In this document: positions 25,308 through 30,937 of the stretch, one piece after another
How the letters are laid out: each line of letters starts with the position of its first letter
Position numbering within the stretch: position 1 is the first letter of the stretch
Assembly (NCBI GenBank): GCA_900540045.1
Contig: UQEF01000026.1
Span: 1-30,937, forward strand
DNA length: 30,937 bases
Origin: an uncultured Eubacteriales bacterium
Lineage (GTDB): Bacteria; Bacillota; Clostridia; Christensenellales; Aristaeellaceae
Direction: 5' to 3'
Program-made: the position numbers and the translations under genes
The notes under the pieces: model-generated
The model's database searches: none
What the model saw: the letters and a program-made list of their open reading frames with translations, nothing else
What the model was told of the DNA's origin: nothing

Positions 25308-27281
25308 ATGCCAGGCTCTTTTTTGCCCGTTACGCCTGAGGAGGTTGCTCAACGGGGATGGGATGCGCCCGATTTTGTCTACGCCGTAGGCGAGGCATAT
25401 GTGGATCATCCCTCCTTCGGTCACGCCATCATCGGCCGGGTGCTGGAGGCCGCAGGCTACCGCGTGGCGATGCTCTGCCTGCCGGAATACCACAGTGCGG
25501 AAGCGTTCAAGCGCTTTGGAAGGCCAAAGCTGGGTTTCCTGGTTTCCTCCGGGGTCATCGACAGCATGGTCAACCACTATACCGTAGCCCGCAAACGGCG
25601 CAATACCGACGTGTACGCGCCCGGCGGACGTGCCGGCCTGCGTCCCGACCGCGCGGTCACGGTGTACTGCAACCGCATCCATGAAGCATATCCGGGCATA
25701 CCGGTGCTCATCGGTGGGGTGGAGGCTTCGCTGCGCCGGTTTTCGCACTATGATTACTGGGACAACAAGGTACGCCGCAGCGTCCTGGTGGATAGCGCCG
25801 CCACGCTGCTGCTTTACGGCATGGGCGAAAACACCATTCTGGATTGCTGCGACTGGGTGCGCCGGGGTATGCCCGCGCACGAGCTGCCCAGGCTGCGCGG
25901 CGCGTGCTACATGGCCAAGCAGCCTCCCAGAGACGCGCTGCTGCTGCCATCCCATGCCGAGATCACCGCGGACAAGCGTGCCTACTGCCGGGCTTTTCTG
26001 CTGGAATATCAGGAGCAGGACCCCGTGCGTGGGCACGCGCTGTGCCAGCAGCAGGATGCGCAGCGTTATCTGGTGCAGAACCCGCCCGCGCTTCCGCTCA
26101 CGCGTCAGGAGCTGGACCGCGTATACGACCTGCCCTTCACCCGTCTAGCTCACCCGATGTATGACGCCCAGGGCGGCGTGCCCGCGCTCCAGGAGGTGCG
26201 CTTCTCCATCAGTGCGGTACGCGGCTGCTTTGGGGCGTGCAGCTTTTGCGCCCTCACCTTTCATCAGGGGCGCATCGTCTCCTCCCGAAGCGAGGAATCC
26301 CTGCTGAAGGAAGCGCGCCTTCTGGCTTCTTTCCCTGATTTTAAGGGCTACATCCACGATGTGGGCGGCCCAACGGCCAATTTCCGCCAGCCCGCCTGCG
26401 ACCGCCAGCTTCGGGAAGGCGTCTGTAGAAACCGGCAATGCCTTTACCCAACCCCCTGTAAGCATATGCGCGTAAGCCATACCGAGCTTGTTTCGCTTCT
26501 TCGCAAAATGCGGGCCATTCCGGGCGTGAAAAAGGTGTTCATCCGCTCCGGCATCCGCTATGATTATCTCATGGCCGATAAAAGCGATCAGTTTCTGACC
26601 GAGCTGTGCCGTTATCATGTGAGCGGCCAGTTGAAGGTCGCGCCGGAGCATATCAGCCCGAATGTGCTCGCCCGCATGGGCAAGCCACGGCGGGAGGTTT
26701 ACGAGGCGTTTGTGGAGCGCTACAACGCCGTCAACCGGAAGTACGGCCTCAATCAGTATCTGGTGCCCTACCTGATGAGCAGTCATCCGGGCGGCACGCT
26801 CAAGGATGCGGTGGAGCTGGCGGAGTATCTGCGCGATACGGGCCATCAGCCGGAGCAGGTGCAGGATTTCTATCCCACCCCGGGCACCCTGAGCACCTGC
26901 ATGTATTACACCGGCCTGGACCCGCGCGATATGCAGCCGGTCTACGTGCCCAAGAATCCCCATGAAAAGGCCATGCAGCGCGCCCTCTTGCAGTACCGCA
27001 ACCCGGCCAATCACGATTTGGTGCGCGAGGCGCTGCGCCTGTTAGGCAGGGAGGATCTGATTGGCTTTGGTCCTCATGCGCTGGTGCCGCCGCGCACAAT
27101 TCGCTCCTCAGCAGAGCGGTATTCCCGCGAAACGGCCGCCTCCAGGGCGAAAAGCGCCCGTACTCACGGGAGCGCTCCCGCCAGGTCGAGCGTTCCCGCA
27201 TCCCGCCGCACGGACTGCGTTGCTCCCCGGCAGGGAGGCCGTCGCGCCGGCGCCGGACGCAAAGGGGGCGGGCGTTCATGA
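25308..27281 (+). CDS. YgiQ family radical SAM protein
   Basis: The 657-residue protein belongs to the YgiQ/UPF0313 family of radical SAM enzymes, whose substrate is not known. The N-terminal domain (about 1-200) has the family motifs DHPSFGHAIIGRVLE and LIGGVEASLRRFSHYDYWD. The [4Fe-4S] ligands are RGCFGACSFCAL, a CxxxCxxC with Cys307, 311 and 314. A second cysteine group follows near 368-390 (CDRQL, VCRNRQC, PCKHM). The barrel carries HIRSG-type strands and SSHPGGTLKDA. The last 60 residues are rich in Arg, Ala and Ser, as is common in this family. GGAGG lies 9 bases before ATG. The stop overlaps the ATG of the next gene (ATGA), so the two are translationally coupled. Confidence 0.93.
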   Translation: MPGSFLPVTPEEVAQRGWDAPDFVYAVGEAYVDHPSFGHAIIGRVLEAAGYRVAMLCLPEYHSAEAFKRFGRPKLGFLVSSGVIDSMVNHYTVARKRRNTDVYAPGGRAGLRPDRAVTVYCNRIHEAYPGIPVLIGGVEASLRRFSHYDYWDNKVRRSVLVDSAATLLLYGMGENTILDCCDWVRRGMPAHELPRLRGACYMAKQPPRDALLLPSHAEITADKRAYCRAFLLEYQEQDPVRGHALCQQQDAQRYLVQNPPALPLTRQELDRVYDLPFTRLAHPMYDAQGGVPALQEVRFSISAVRGCFGACSFCALTFHQGRIVSSRSEESLLKEARLLASFPDFKGYIHDVGGPTANFRQPACDRQLREGVCRNRQCLYPTPCKHMRVSHTELVSLLRKMRAIPGVKKVFIRSGIRYDYLMADKSDQFLTELCRYHVSGQLKVAPEHISPNVLARMGKPRREVYEAFVERYNAVNRKYGLNQYLVPYLMSSHPGGTLKDAVELAEYLRDTGHQPEQVQDFYPTPGTLSTCMYYTGLDPRDMQPVYVPKNPHEKAMQRALLQYRNPANHDLVREALRLLGREDLIGFGPHALVPPRTIRSSAERYSRETAASRAKSARTHGSAPARSSVPASRRTDCVAPRQGGRRAGAGRKGGGRS

Positions 27282-27670
27282 ACCTGTGCAGCTACTGGCG
27301 GGCTGTTCTCGCACAGGATGCGGACGGCATGCGCGCATTTCTCGCGCCGGACGCAGTGGTTCGCTGGCCCAACACGCGCGAGCGCTTTACAGCGGAGGAA
27401 TTTATTCGGGTTAATTGCGCCTATCCCGGCGCATGGAAAGGCGGGCTGGAACGCGTGGAGTATGCCGGCGACGTGGCCATCTGCGTGGTCCTGGTCCAGT
27501 CGGCGGATGATGCACAGTCGCTGCACGCGGTTTCTTTCCTGCGCCTGCACGGAGACAGGATTGTTCAGATCGACGAATACTGGAGCGACGACGGTCCCGT
27601 GCCGCCATGGCGGATGAAACTGCTTGCCGGTGGACTTGCTGCAAAGCAGCCAAAGCGACCTGGGGTGTGA
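27278..27670 (+). CDS. SnoaL/NTF2-like protein
   Basis: The 130-residue cytoplasmic protein has the pattern of an NTF2-like (SnoaL/DUF4440) cone fold. A first helix is followed by DADGMRAFLAPDAVVRWPNTRERFTAEEF in pieces, then EFIRVNCAYPG, and strands VAICVVLVQS, LHAVSFLRLHGDRIVQIDEYW. The end IDEYWSDDG is typical of this fold. Members include isomerases, hydrolases and simple ligand-binding proteins, so no reaction can be named. Its ATG overlaps the YgiQ stop by four bases, which suggests the two act in one process. The ribosome binding site (AAAGGGGGCGGG) lies in the end of ygiQ. No T-rich terminator follows. Confidence 0.78.
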   Translation: MNLCSYWRAVLAQDADGMRAFLAPDAVVRWPNTRERFTAEEFIRVNCAYPGAWKGGLERVEYAGDVAICVVLVQSADDAQSLHAVSFLRLHGDRIVQIDEYWSDDGPVPPWRMKLLAGGLAAKQPKRPGV

Positions 27671-27741
27671 GCAAACAAGGGATGCGCGCAGCAGCGCACA
27701 GAACGCCGATGTTTGCGAAGAAAGGTATCCTGGCGGAACGA

Positions 27742-27771
27742 TTGAACGAACGTTCCTGTGAATCGTATACT
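27742..27771 (+). promoter_or_regulatory. Second promoter ahead of the HAD gene, overlapped by a LexA-like box
   Basis: TTGAAC, 18 bases, TATACT. The -35 and the first part of the spacer lie within the LexA-like box. It points toward the HAD gene; no credible smaller gene lies between. Confidence 0.45.
27743..27756. promoter_or_regulatory. LexA/DinR-like SOS box
   Basis: TGAACGAACGTTCC matches the Bacillus consensus CGAACRNRYGTTYC at 13 of 14 positions; only the first base differs. It overlaps a -35 box, where LexA would block transcription. A chance match cannot be excluded from one site. Confidence 0.45.
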
Positions 27772-27816
27772 CTCCGGATGAATTGCCTTTCAGGATCAAA
27801 GGGGCTTTCCTTCAAA

Positions 27817-27845
27817 TTGACGCGCTGCTCGAATTGTGCTATGAT
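27817..27845 (+). promoter_or_regulatory. Sigma-A promoter of the HAD gene
   Basis: TTGACG, 17 bases, TATGAT. The predicted start near 27852 gives a leader of about 23 bases. Confidence 0.75.
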
Positions 27846-27874
27846 ACCGCCAGTATGCACATGGGAGGACAGGC

Positions 27875-28669
27875 ATGATCCGCTTGATCGCTACGGACCT
27901 GGATGGAACTTTGCTGGAGCCGGACGGCACCCTGCCGGACGGGACATATGAAACGGTGGAGGAGCTTACGCGCAGGGGCGTGCTGTTCACCGCGTGCAGC
28001 GGCCGGCAGTACGGCAACCTGCGCCGTCTATTTGCGCCGGTGGCGCGGCATATGGCTTTTATCTGTGAAAACGGAGCGCTTTGCTTTTATGGGGGAGAGG
28101 TGATCGGCGCCATTCCCATTCCGGAGGATATGGCGCGGGAGATCATCGCGGATATTGAGGCGGCGGGCATGAACCTGCTGATCAGCGGCCGTCACACCAC
28201 CTATATGCTGGATCGGAATCGCCGTTATACAGATGATATCGTCTACCGTCTGCGCAATACCGTTACCATCGTGGATCGTCCGGATGACATCGCCGAACCC
28301 ATGCTCAAAATTTCCGGACAGATCGATGAGGGATTGGAGGATATCGCTCCGGCGCTTTTGAAAAAATGGGGAAGCAGGCTGACCGCGACGGTGTCCGGCC
28401 GCGACTGGTTTGACTTTACCGCAGCCAACAAGGGCATGGGCATGCGGATGCTCATGGAGCGCACGGGCATTTCAAAGGAAGAAACTGCCGCTTTTGGCGA
28501 CAACTTCAACGATGAAACCATGCTGGACAGCGTGGGCCATCCGTTTTTGATGCGGCATGCCAACCCGGCGCTGCGTAAGCCGGGAATCCATCTGTGCGAA
28601 AAAGAGCTGCCGGTTTTGCGGCAGCTGATTGAGACCGGAACCTTTCCGGAATCGGGATTTATCGGATAA
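27875..28669 (+). CDS. Cof-type HAD-IIB phosphatase
   Basis: The 264-residue cytoplasmic enzyme belongs to HAD subclass IIB, which removes phosphate from sugar phosphates and related small molecules. Motif I is DLDGT at residues 8-12, with the nucleophile and general acid Asp. Motif II is TACSGRQ. The Lys of motif III is in ANKGMGM. Motif IV is GDNFNDETML. The C2B cap lies between motifs II and III. The size is normal. The substrate cannot be predicted. GGGAGG lies 6 bases before ATG. Two promoters lie upstream, one with a LexA-like box. Its last 11 bases overlap the end of the convergent reductase gene, so no terminator separates them. Confidence 0.93.
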   Translation: MIRLIATDLDGTLLEPDGTLPDGTYETVEELTRRGVLFTACSGRQYGNLRRLFAPVARHMAFICENGALCFYGGEVIGAIPIPEDMAREIIADIEAAGMNLLISGRHTTYMLDRNRRYTDDIVYRLRNTVTIVDRPDDIAEPMLKISGQIDEGLEDIAPALLKKWGSRLTATVSGRDWFDFTAANKGMGMRMLMERTGISKEETAAFGDNFNDETMLDSVGHPFLMRHANPALRKPGIHLCEKELPVLRQLIETGTFPESGFIG

Positions 28670-29279
28670 AATTGGTGCGAAGAGGCGCTTCCGGCTCGGG
28701 CTGGGGCACGCCTGCCTGACGGCCGGCCTCCATGCATTTGAGCAGCCAGGCCATGTTGCGTGCCAGCGTGCGCATGGTTTGAAGGCCCTCTTCATCCTTG
28801 CGGACCTCGTCGGGCGTATTTCCGTGCACCTGGTTCCAGTATTGCGAGGAAACCACCGGCATGCAGTTGATGGTGAAAAAGCGGTTGATATCATCGAAGG
28901 TGGTAGCGCATCCGCCGCGCCGCGCACTGACCACCGCGGCGGCGGGCTTGCCTGCCAGACGCGCACCCTGGCTGTAAAACAGCCGGTCCATAAAGCATTT
29001 CAGCTGGCCGGAAATGCCCGCGTAAAACACCGGAGAGCCAAATACCAGCCCGTCGGCTTCAACCAGCTTTTCTGCCAGCGCGTTTACCGCGTCGTCAAAT
29101 ACGCAGCGACCCGCCTTCCGGCAATAGCCGCAGCCGATGCAGCCGTGAATGGCGGCCTTGCCGATATGCACGATTTCCGTTTCCACGCCCTGACGGCCGA
29201 ACTCGTCCGCCATTTCCTTCAGCGCTGTATAGGTGCAGCCCTTCTCATTGGGGCTGCCGTTGACCAGAACCACTTTCAT
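28659..29279 (-). CDS. NADPH-dependent FMN reductase / iron-sulfur flavoprotein-like protein
   Basis: The 206-residue flavodoxin-like protein binds FMN through VLVNGSPNEKGCTYTAL at the N-terminus and GSPVFYAGISGQLKCFMDR in the middle. Cysteines at 47, 50, 53 and 59 (GCIGCGYCRKAGRC) give C-x2-C-x2-C-x5-C. This is the compact motif that holds a [4Fe-4S] cluster in archaeal-type iron-sulfur flavoproteins. It therefore probably carries both FMN and a cluster and passes electrons in the anaerobic cytoplasm; the partner is unknown. The ATG at 29279 has AAGGAGGG 7 bases upstream. The frame is open 15 codons further, but that part includes the ribosome binding site. An extended -10 promoter is just upstream. 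Confidence 0.9.
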   Translation of the reverse strand: MKVVLVNGSPNEKGCTYTALKEMADEFGRQGVETEIVHIGKAAIHGCIGCGYCRKAGRCVFDDAVNALAEKLVEADGLVFGSPVFYAGISGQLKCFMDRLFYSQGARLAGKPAAAVVSARRGGCATTFDDINRFFTINCMPVVSSQYWNQVHGNTPDEVRKDEEGLQTMRTLARNMAWLLKCMEAGRQAGVPQPEPEAPLRTNFIR

Positions 29280-29306
29280 TGCTGTTCCCTCCTTAGGTTC
29301 CTTATC

Positions 29307-29315
29307 AGTATAGCA
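29307..29315 (-). promoter_or_regulatory. Extended -10 promoter of the flavoprotein gene
   Basis: On the minus strand, TGCTATACT is a TGn extended -10; there is no good -35. It abuts the T-run of the preceding gene's terminator. Confidence 0.55.
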
Positions 29316-29316
29316 C

Positions 29317-29344
29317 AAAAACACCGGGGAAGAACATCCCCTGG
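29317..29344 (-). terminator. Intrinsic terminator of the C45-family gene
   Basis: On the minus strand, CC(A)GGGGA pairs with TCCCCGG over 7 bp with one bulged A, followed by TGTTTTTGTG. It lies about 28 bases past the stop at 29372. Confidence 0.6.
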
Positions 29345-29371
29345 ACAGAAATAAGCATCCACGCTATGCGT

Positions 29372-30418
29372 TCAAATGCCCTTTACGATGGCGCGAAGCC
29401 GGTTGTCCGCAACAAAAGGCGCTGTCCTCGGATCACCGTCCGCACGGTAGACCGCCAGGCTTCCCAAATCAAAGATGGAGCTCCAGACGGTCTCGAAATC
29501 CGGAATGTCGTCATATTGGCACATGAAACCCTCATCGCCTTTCAACAGCCGCATGGCCGCCTCGGTTTGATCGCCCTGCATCGGAGTGGAAAAATGATCA
29601 ATCACGGTCCTGTAGCGTTTGGCAGAATGAAAGTCTCCGTCGCCGGAGCAGTCGCCGCATCCACTGGGTTCATCCAAAAAACGGTTTACGGCGCACACCA
29701 CTCGTCCTCCCGGCAGAGAAATGGGGGGGCGCACCCGTTTGACGCAAGGTGTGCATTCGACAACCGCCATTTCTCCGCTCGCGTCGGCCAGCAGCAGGTT
29801 GCAGTTGCCCGCGATGGGCAACGCCATCAGCAGGTCAAGGGCGTGCTTTGCACTGACGGCCCGTTCAAGCAAATATCTGACCACAAAACAGGCATTCAGA
29901 CCGGGCCGCAGCTGTTCGGGGTTTGTGAGCACGAAGGTCATGGCTGCGACCAGGCCGTGTTCGTTCAGCCCTTCCTCGCCGTTGATGAACGAGGAGGTTG
30001 TCATGCAAAACCGGTTTCCTCCGTTGGGAAGGTACAGTTCGCTTTTGCTCGCCTGCTTCAAATAGGGCGGCAAATCATTGTTTCTTCCATAAAGGGTGCA
30101 GCTGCCATTGCTGTGAGCAAAGGCGGTGCATCCTCTGATCTCAGTGGGCAGGTTATCCTCCAGATTATACATGCAGCATCCCATGCACAGCAGCCAGGAG
30201 GCCAGAGCGGCGTAATCTGTGCCAGTTGCTTCGCTCACGCCCCTGATTTCCGCGCAGACCTCCGGGAAAAAATGCCTGAGGATGGCTTCGCTTCGTTTGC
30301 CATGTTCCAGTTGAAAACGGTCCAGACGCAAGGGAAAGGTTATGCCATTTCGCTTCAGAAGCGTTCCACGCTCCACGCCCATTTGAAAATAATCGCCTTT
30401 CCAGACCAGGTATTGCAT
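29372..30418 (-). CDS. C45 family autoproteolytic acyltransferase/amidohydrolase
   Basis: The 348-residue protein resembles the acyl-CoA:6-aminopenicillanic acid acyltransferase family (peptidase C45). These N-terminal nucleophile enzymes cut themselves to free a Cys that then hydrolyses or transfers an amide-linked acyl group. The likely nucleophile is Cys97 in EIRGCTAFA, followed by the family motif YGRNNDL near 110-116 and later NEHGLVAAMTFV, NCNLLLADASGEMAVVEC and VVCAVNRFLD. A propeptide of about 96 residues would be removed. There is no signal peptide, so it acts in the cytoplasm; the substrate is unknown. The ATG at 30418 has GGAGG 7 bases upstream. The frame is open 36 codons further into the promoter, which I reject. 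It has its own promoter and terminator. Confidence 0.85.
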   Translation of the reverse strand: MQYLVWKGDYFQMGVERGTLLKRNGITFPLRLDRFQLEHGKRSEAILRHFFPEVCAEIRGVSEATGTDYAALASWLLCMGCCMYNLEDNLPTEIRGCTAFAHSNGSCTLYGRNNDLPPYLKQASKSELYLPNGGNRFCMTTSSFINGEEGLNEHGLVAAMTFVLTNPEQLRPGLNACFVVRYLLERAVSAKHALDLLMALPIAGNCNLLLADASGEMAVVECTPCVKRVRPPISLPGGRVVCAVNRFLDEPSGCGDCSGDGDFHSAKRYRTVIDHFSTPMQGDQTEAAMRLLKGDEGFMCQYDDIPDFETVWSSIFDLGSLAVYRADGDPRTAPFVADNRLRAIVKGI

Positions 30419-30436
30419 TTCTTTTCCTCCATTTCG

Positions 30437-30455
30437 GCCCCGCTTGCAGAGGGGC
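30437..30455 (-). promoter_or_regulatory. 5' leader hairpin ahead of the C45-family gene
   Basis: GCCCC and GGGGC form a 5-bp stem with a 9-base loop, about 11 bases after the predicted transcription start and six before GGAGG. On the plus strand it is followed by AGTTTTT, so it could also stop plus-strand transcription. Confidence 0.45.
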
Positions 30456-30472
30456 AGTTTTTGTCGTGAGGC

Positions 30473-30501
30473 AGTGTAATTGAATAAAAATTGAATTGCA
30501 A
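30473..30501 (-). promoter_or_regulatory. Sigma-A promoter of the C45-family gene
   Basis: On the minus strand, TTGCAA (30501-30496), 17 bases, TACACT (30478-30473). The spacer is AT-rich. Confidence 0.65.
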
Positions 30502-30532
30502 TACCCTGGGGCATCATCTCACGCAATCAAAC

Positions 30533-30558
30533 AGCGGCATGGCCTTGGCCATGCCGCT
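30533..30558. repeat. Perfect 12-bp palindromic hairpin
   Basis: AGCGGCATGGCC, TT, GGCCATGCCGCT. It is a perfect inverted repeat with a two-base centre. The minus-strand tail GTTTGATT is weakly T-rich. It sits between the C45 promoter and the repeated cassette. Confidence 0.7.
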
Positions 30559-30562
30559 TAGC

Positions 30563-30629
30563 GTGTCGAAAAAGTCCGGCTTCGCCGGCCTTTCAGCCTG
30601 TCAAAAAAGGTCGCATCATGCGGCCTTTT
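30563..30629 (-). repeat. Tandem-hairpin terminator cassette (copy A)
   Basis: Read on the minus strand, the first hairpin (30629-30605) pairs AAAAGG..GC with its complement over 11 bp and is followed by CTTTTTTGACAG. The second (30593-30571) has core arms CCGGC and GCCGG, flanked by AAAG/CTTT pairs, and is followed by TTTTTCGACAC. The second hairpin and its tail match the cassette at 19524-19551. The first hairpin's core also resembles that copy's first hairpin. Confidence 0.65.
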
Positions 30630-30630
30630 C

Positions 30631-30639
30631 TGATATACT
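30631..30639 (+). promoter_or_regulatory. Possible extended -10 promoter of the transposase gene
   Basis: TGATATACT fits a TGn extended -10. The -35 position lies within the hairpin at 30605-30629 and is poor. Confidence 0.35.
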
Positions 30640-30656
30640 AAAGTCAGGTGATGAAG

Positions 30657-30937
30657 ATGCTAAAGAAAGAAGCGGAGCAGCGACAGGCAGTAGAAATGCT
30701 GTGCACAGATATGTTGGTACCCAGAGAACACTTGCTGCGGAAGATCGACGCTGCGGTAAATTTCGCACGTATTTACGAATTGGTGGAAGATTTATACTGT
30801 GAGGATAACGGACGCCCCAGCTGCGATCCGGTGGTTCTGTTTAAGCTGGTGATGATCCAGCACTTGTTTGGCATCCGTTCTTTGCGGCAGACCATGCGGG
30901 ATGCGGAAGTGAATGTGGCCTATCGATGGTTTCTGGG
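30657..30937 (+). CDS. IS1182-like transposase, N-terminal part
   Basis: The frame runs off the window end; 93 complete codons are visible. The product begins MLKKEAEQRQAVEML and continues with LVPREHLLRKIDAAVNF, YELVEDLYCEDNGRPSCDP, and LFKLVMIQHLFGIRSLRQTM. This is the N-terminal (DUF772-type) region shared by IS1182 and related IS5-superfamily DDE transposases. The catalytic acidic residues lie beyond the window, so activity cannot be judged. The ATG at 30657 has AGGTG 6 bases upstream; an ATG at 30651 is also in frame but abuts that site. Its AT content is visibly higher than that of the neighbouring genes, which suits a mobile gene. The left end of the element must lie between about 30530 and 30650, but I cannot place its terminal repeat. 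Confidence 0.85.
   Translation, partial: MLKKEAEQRQAVEMLCTDMLVPREHLLRKIDAAVNFARIYELVEDLYCEDNGRPSCDPVVLFKLVMIQHLFGIRSLRQTMRDAEVNVAYRWFL

Noticed and set aside
27607..27951. A 114-codon plus-strand frame bridging the SnoaL-like and HAD genes.
   Set aside because: It overlaps both genes and the HAD promoter and resembles no protein.
30491..30802. A 103-codon plus-strand frame over the hairpin cluster and transposase start.
   Set aside because: It runs through the palindromes and out of frame with the clearly recognisable transposase.

Overview
The window reads as a GC-rich (about 60 % by eye), endospore-forming member of the Bacillota, most likely Clostridia. The evidence is spoIIR, a cysteine-rich protein behind a sigma-K/E-type promoter, a YugP-type zinc peptidase, AGGAGG-type ribosome binding sites ahead of almost every gene, and a LexA-like box of the Bacillus form. 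The lineage cannot be fixed further from this sequence alone. Gene density is high. The GC bias opens very long antisense reading frames, which I treated as shadows.

Layout. 1-465 is the 3' end of glmS with its terminator. 675-14694 is a minus-strand block in the order gltB, gltD, then a 2600-residue cyclic beta-1,2-glucan synthase. The glt genes are two bases apart; the glucan synthase follows after 236 bases. 14695-14994 is a divergent control region with two good sigma-A promoters, an inverted repeat, and a terminator-like hairpin at the gltB transcription start. 14995-19475 runs on the plus strand: a secreted Ig-like protein, a thioredoxin-reductase-like flavoprotein with a degenerate pyridine-nucleotide site, and two secreted proteins, the second carrying an RsiV-like domain. 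19603-24454 is on the minus strand: a cysteine-rich sporulation-type protein, then (in transcription order) yugP, a nuclease-helicase fusion, and a TraB/GumN lipoprotein. 24607-28669 is on the plus strand: spoIIR, a YgiQ radical-SAM protein coupled to a SnoaL-like protein, and a HAD phosphatase. 28659-30418 is on the minus strand: an iron-sulfur-flavoprotein-like reductase and a C45-type acyltransferase/amidase. The window ends inside an IS1182-like transposase, just beyond a cluster of hairpins.

How the genes fit together. GltBD makes glutamate from glutamine and 2-oxoglutarate, and GlmS uses glutamine for amino-sugar synthesis, so the left end touches nitrogen and envelope precursors. The glucan synthase would use UDP-glucose at the membrane. 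The sporulation genes are dispersed. I see no defence island, prophage, CRISPR array, rRNA or tRNA.

The points most worth a second look are: the pyridine-nucleotide-independent-looking thioredoxin reductase; the terminator-like hairpin at the gltB start; repeated promoter / 5' hairpin / Shine-Dalgarno leaders; a LexA-like box inside a second promoter ahead of the HAD gene; the sigma-K-like promoter of the cysteine-rich protein; and a shared hairpin-plus-tail terminator cassette. None of these amounts to a demonstrated new system.
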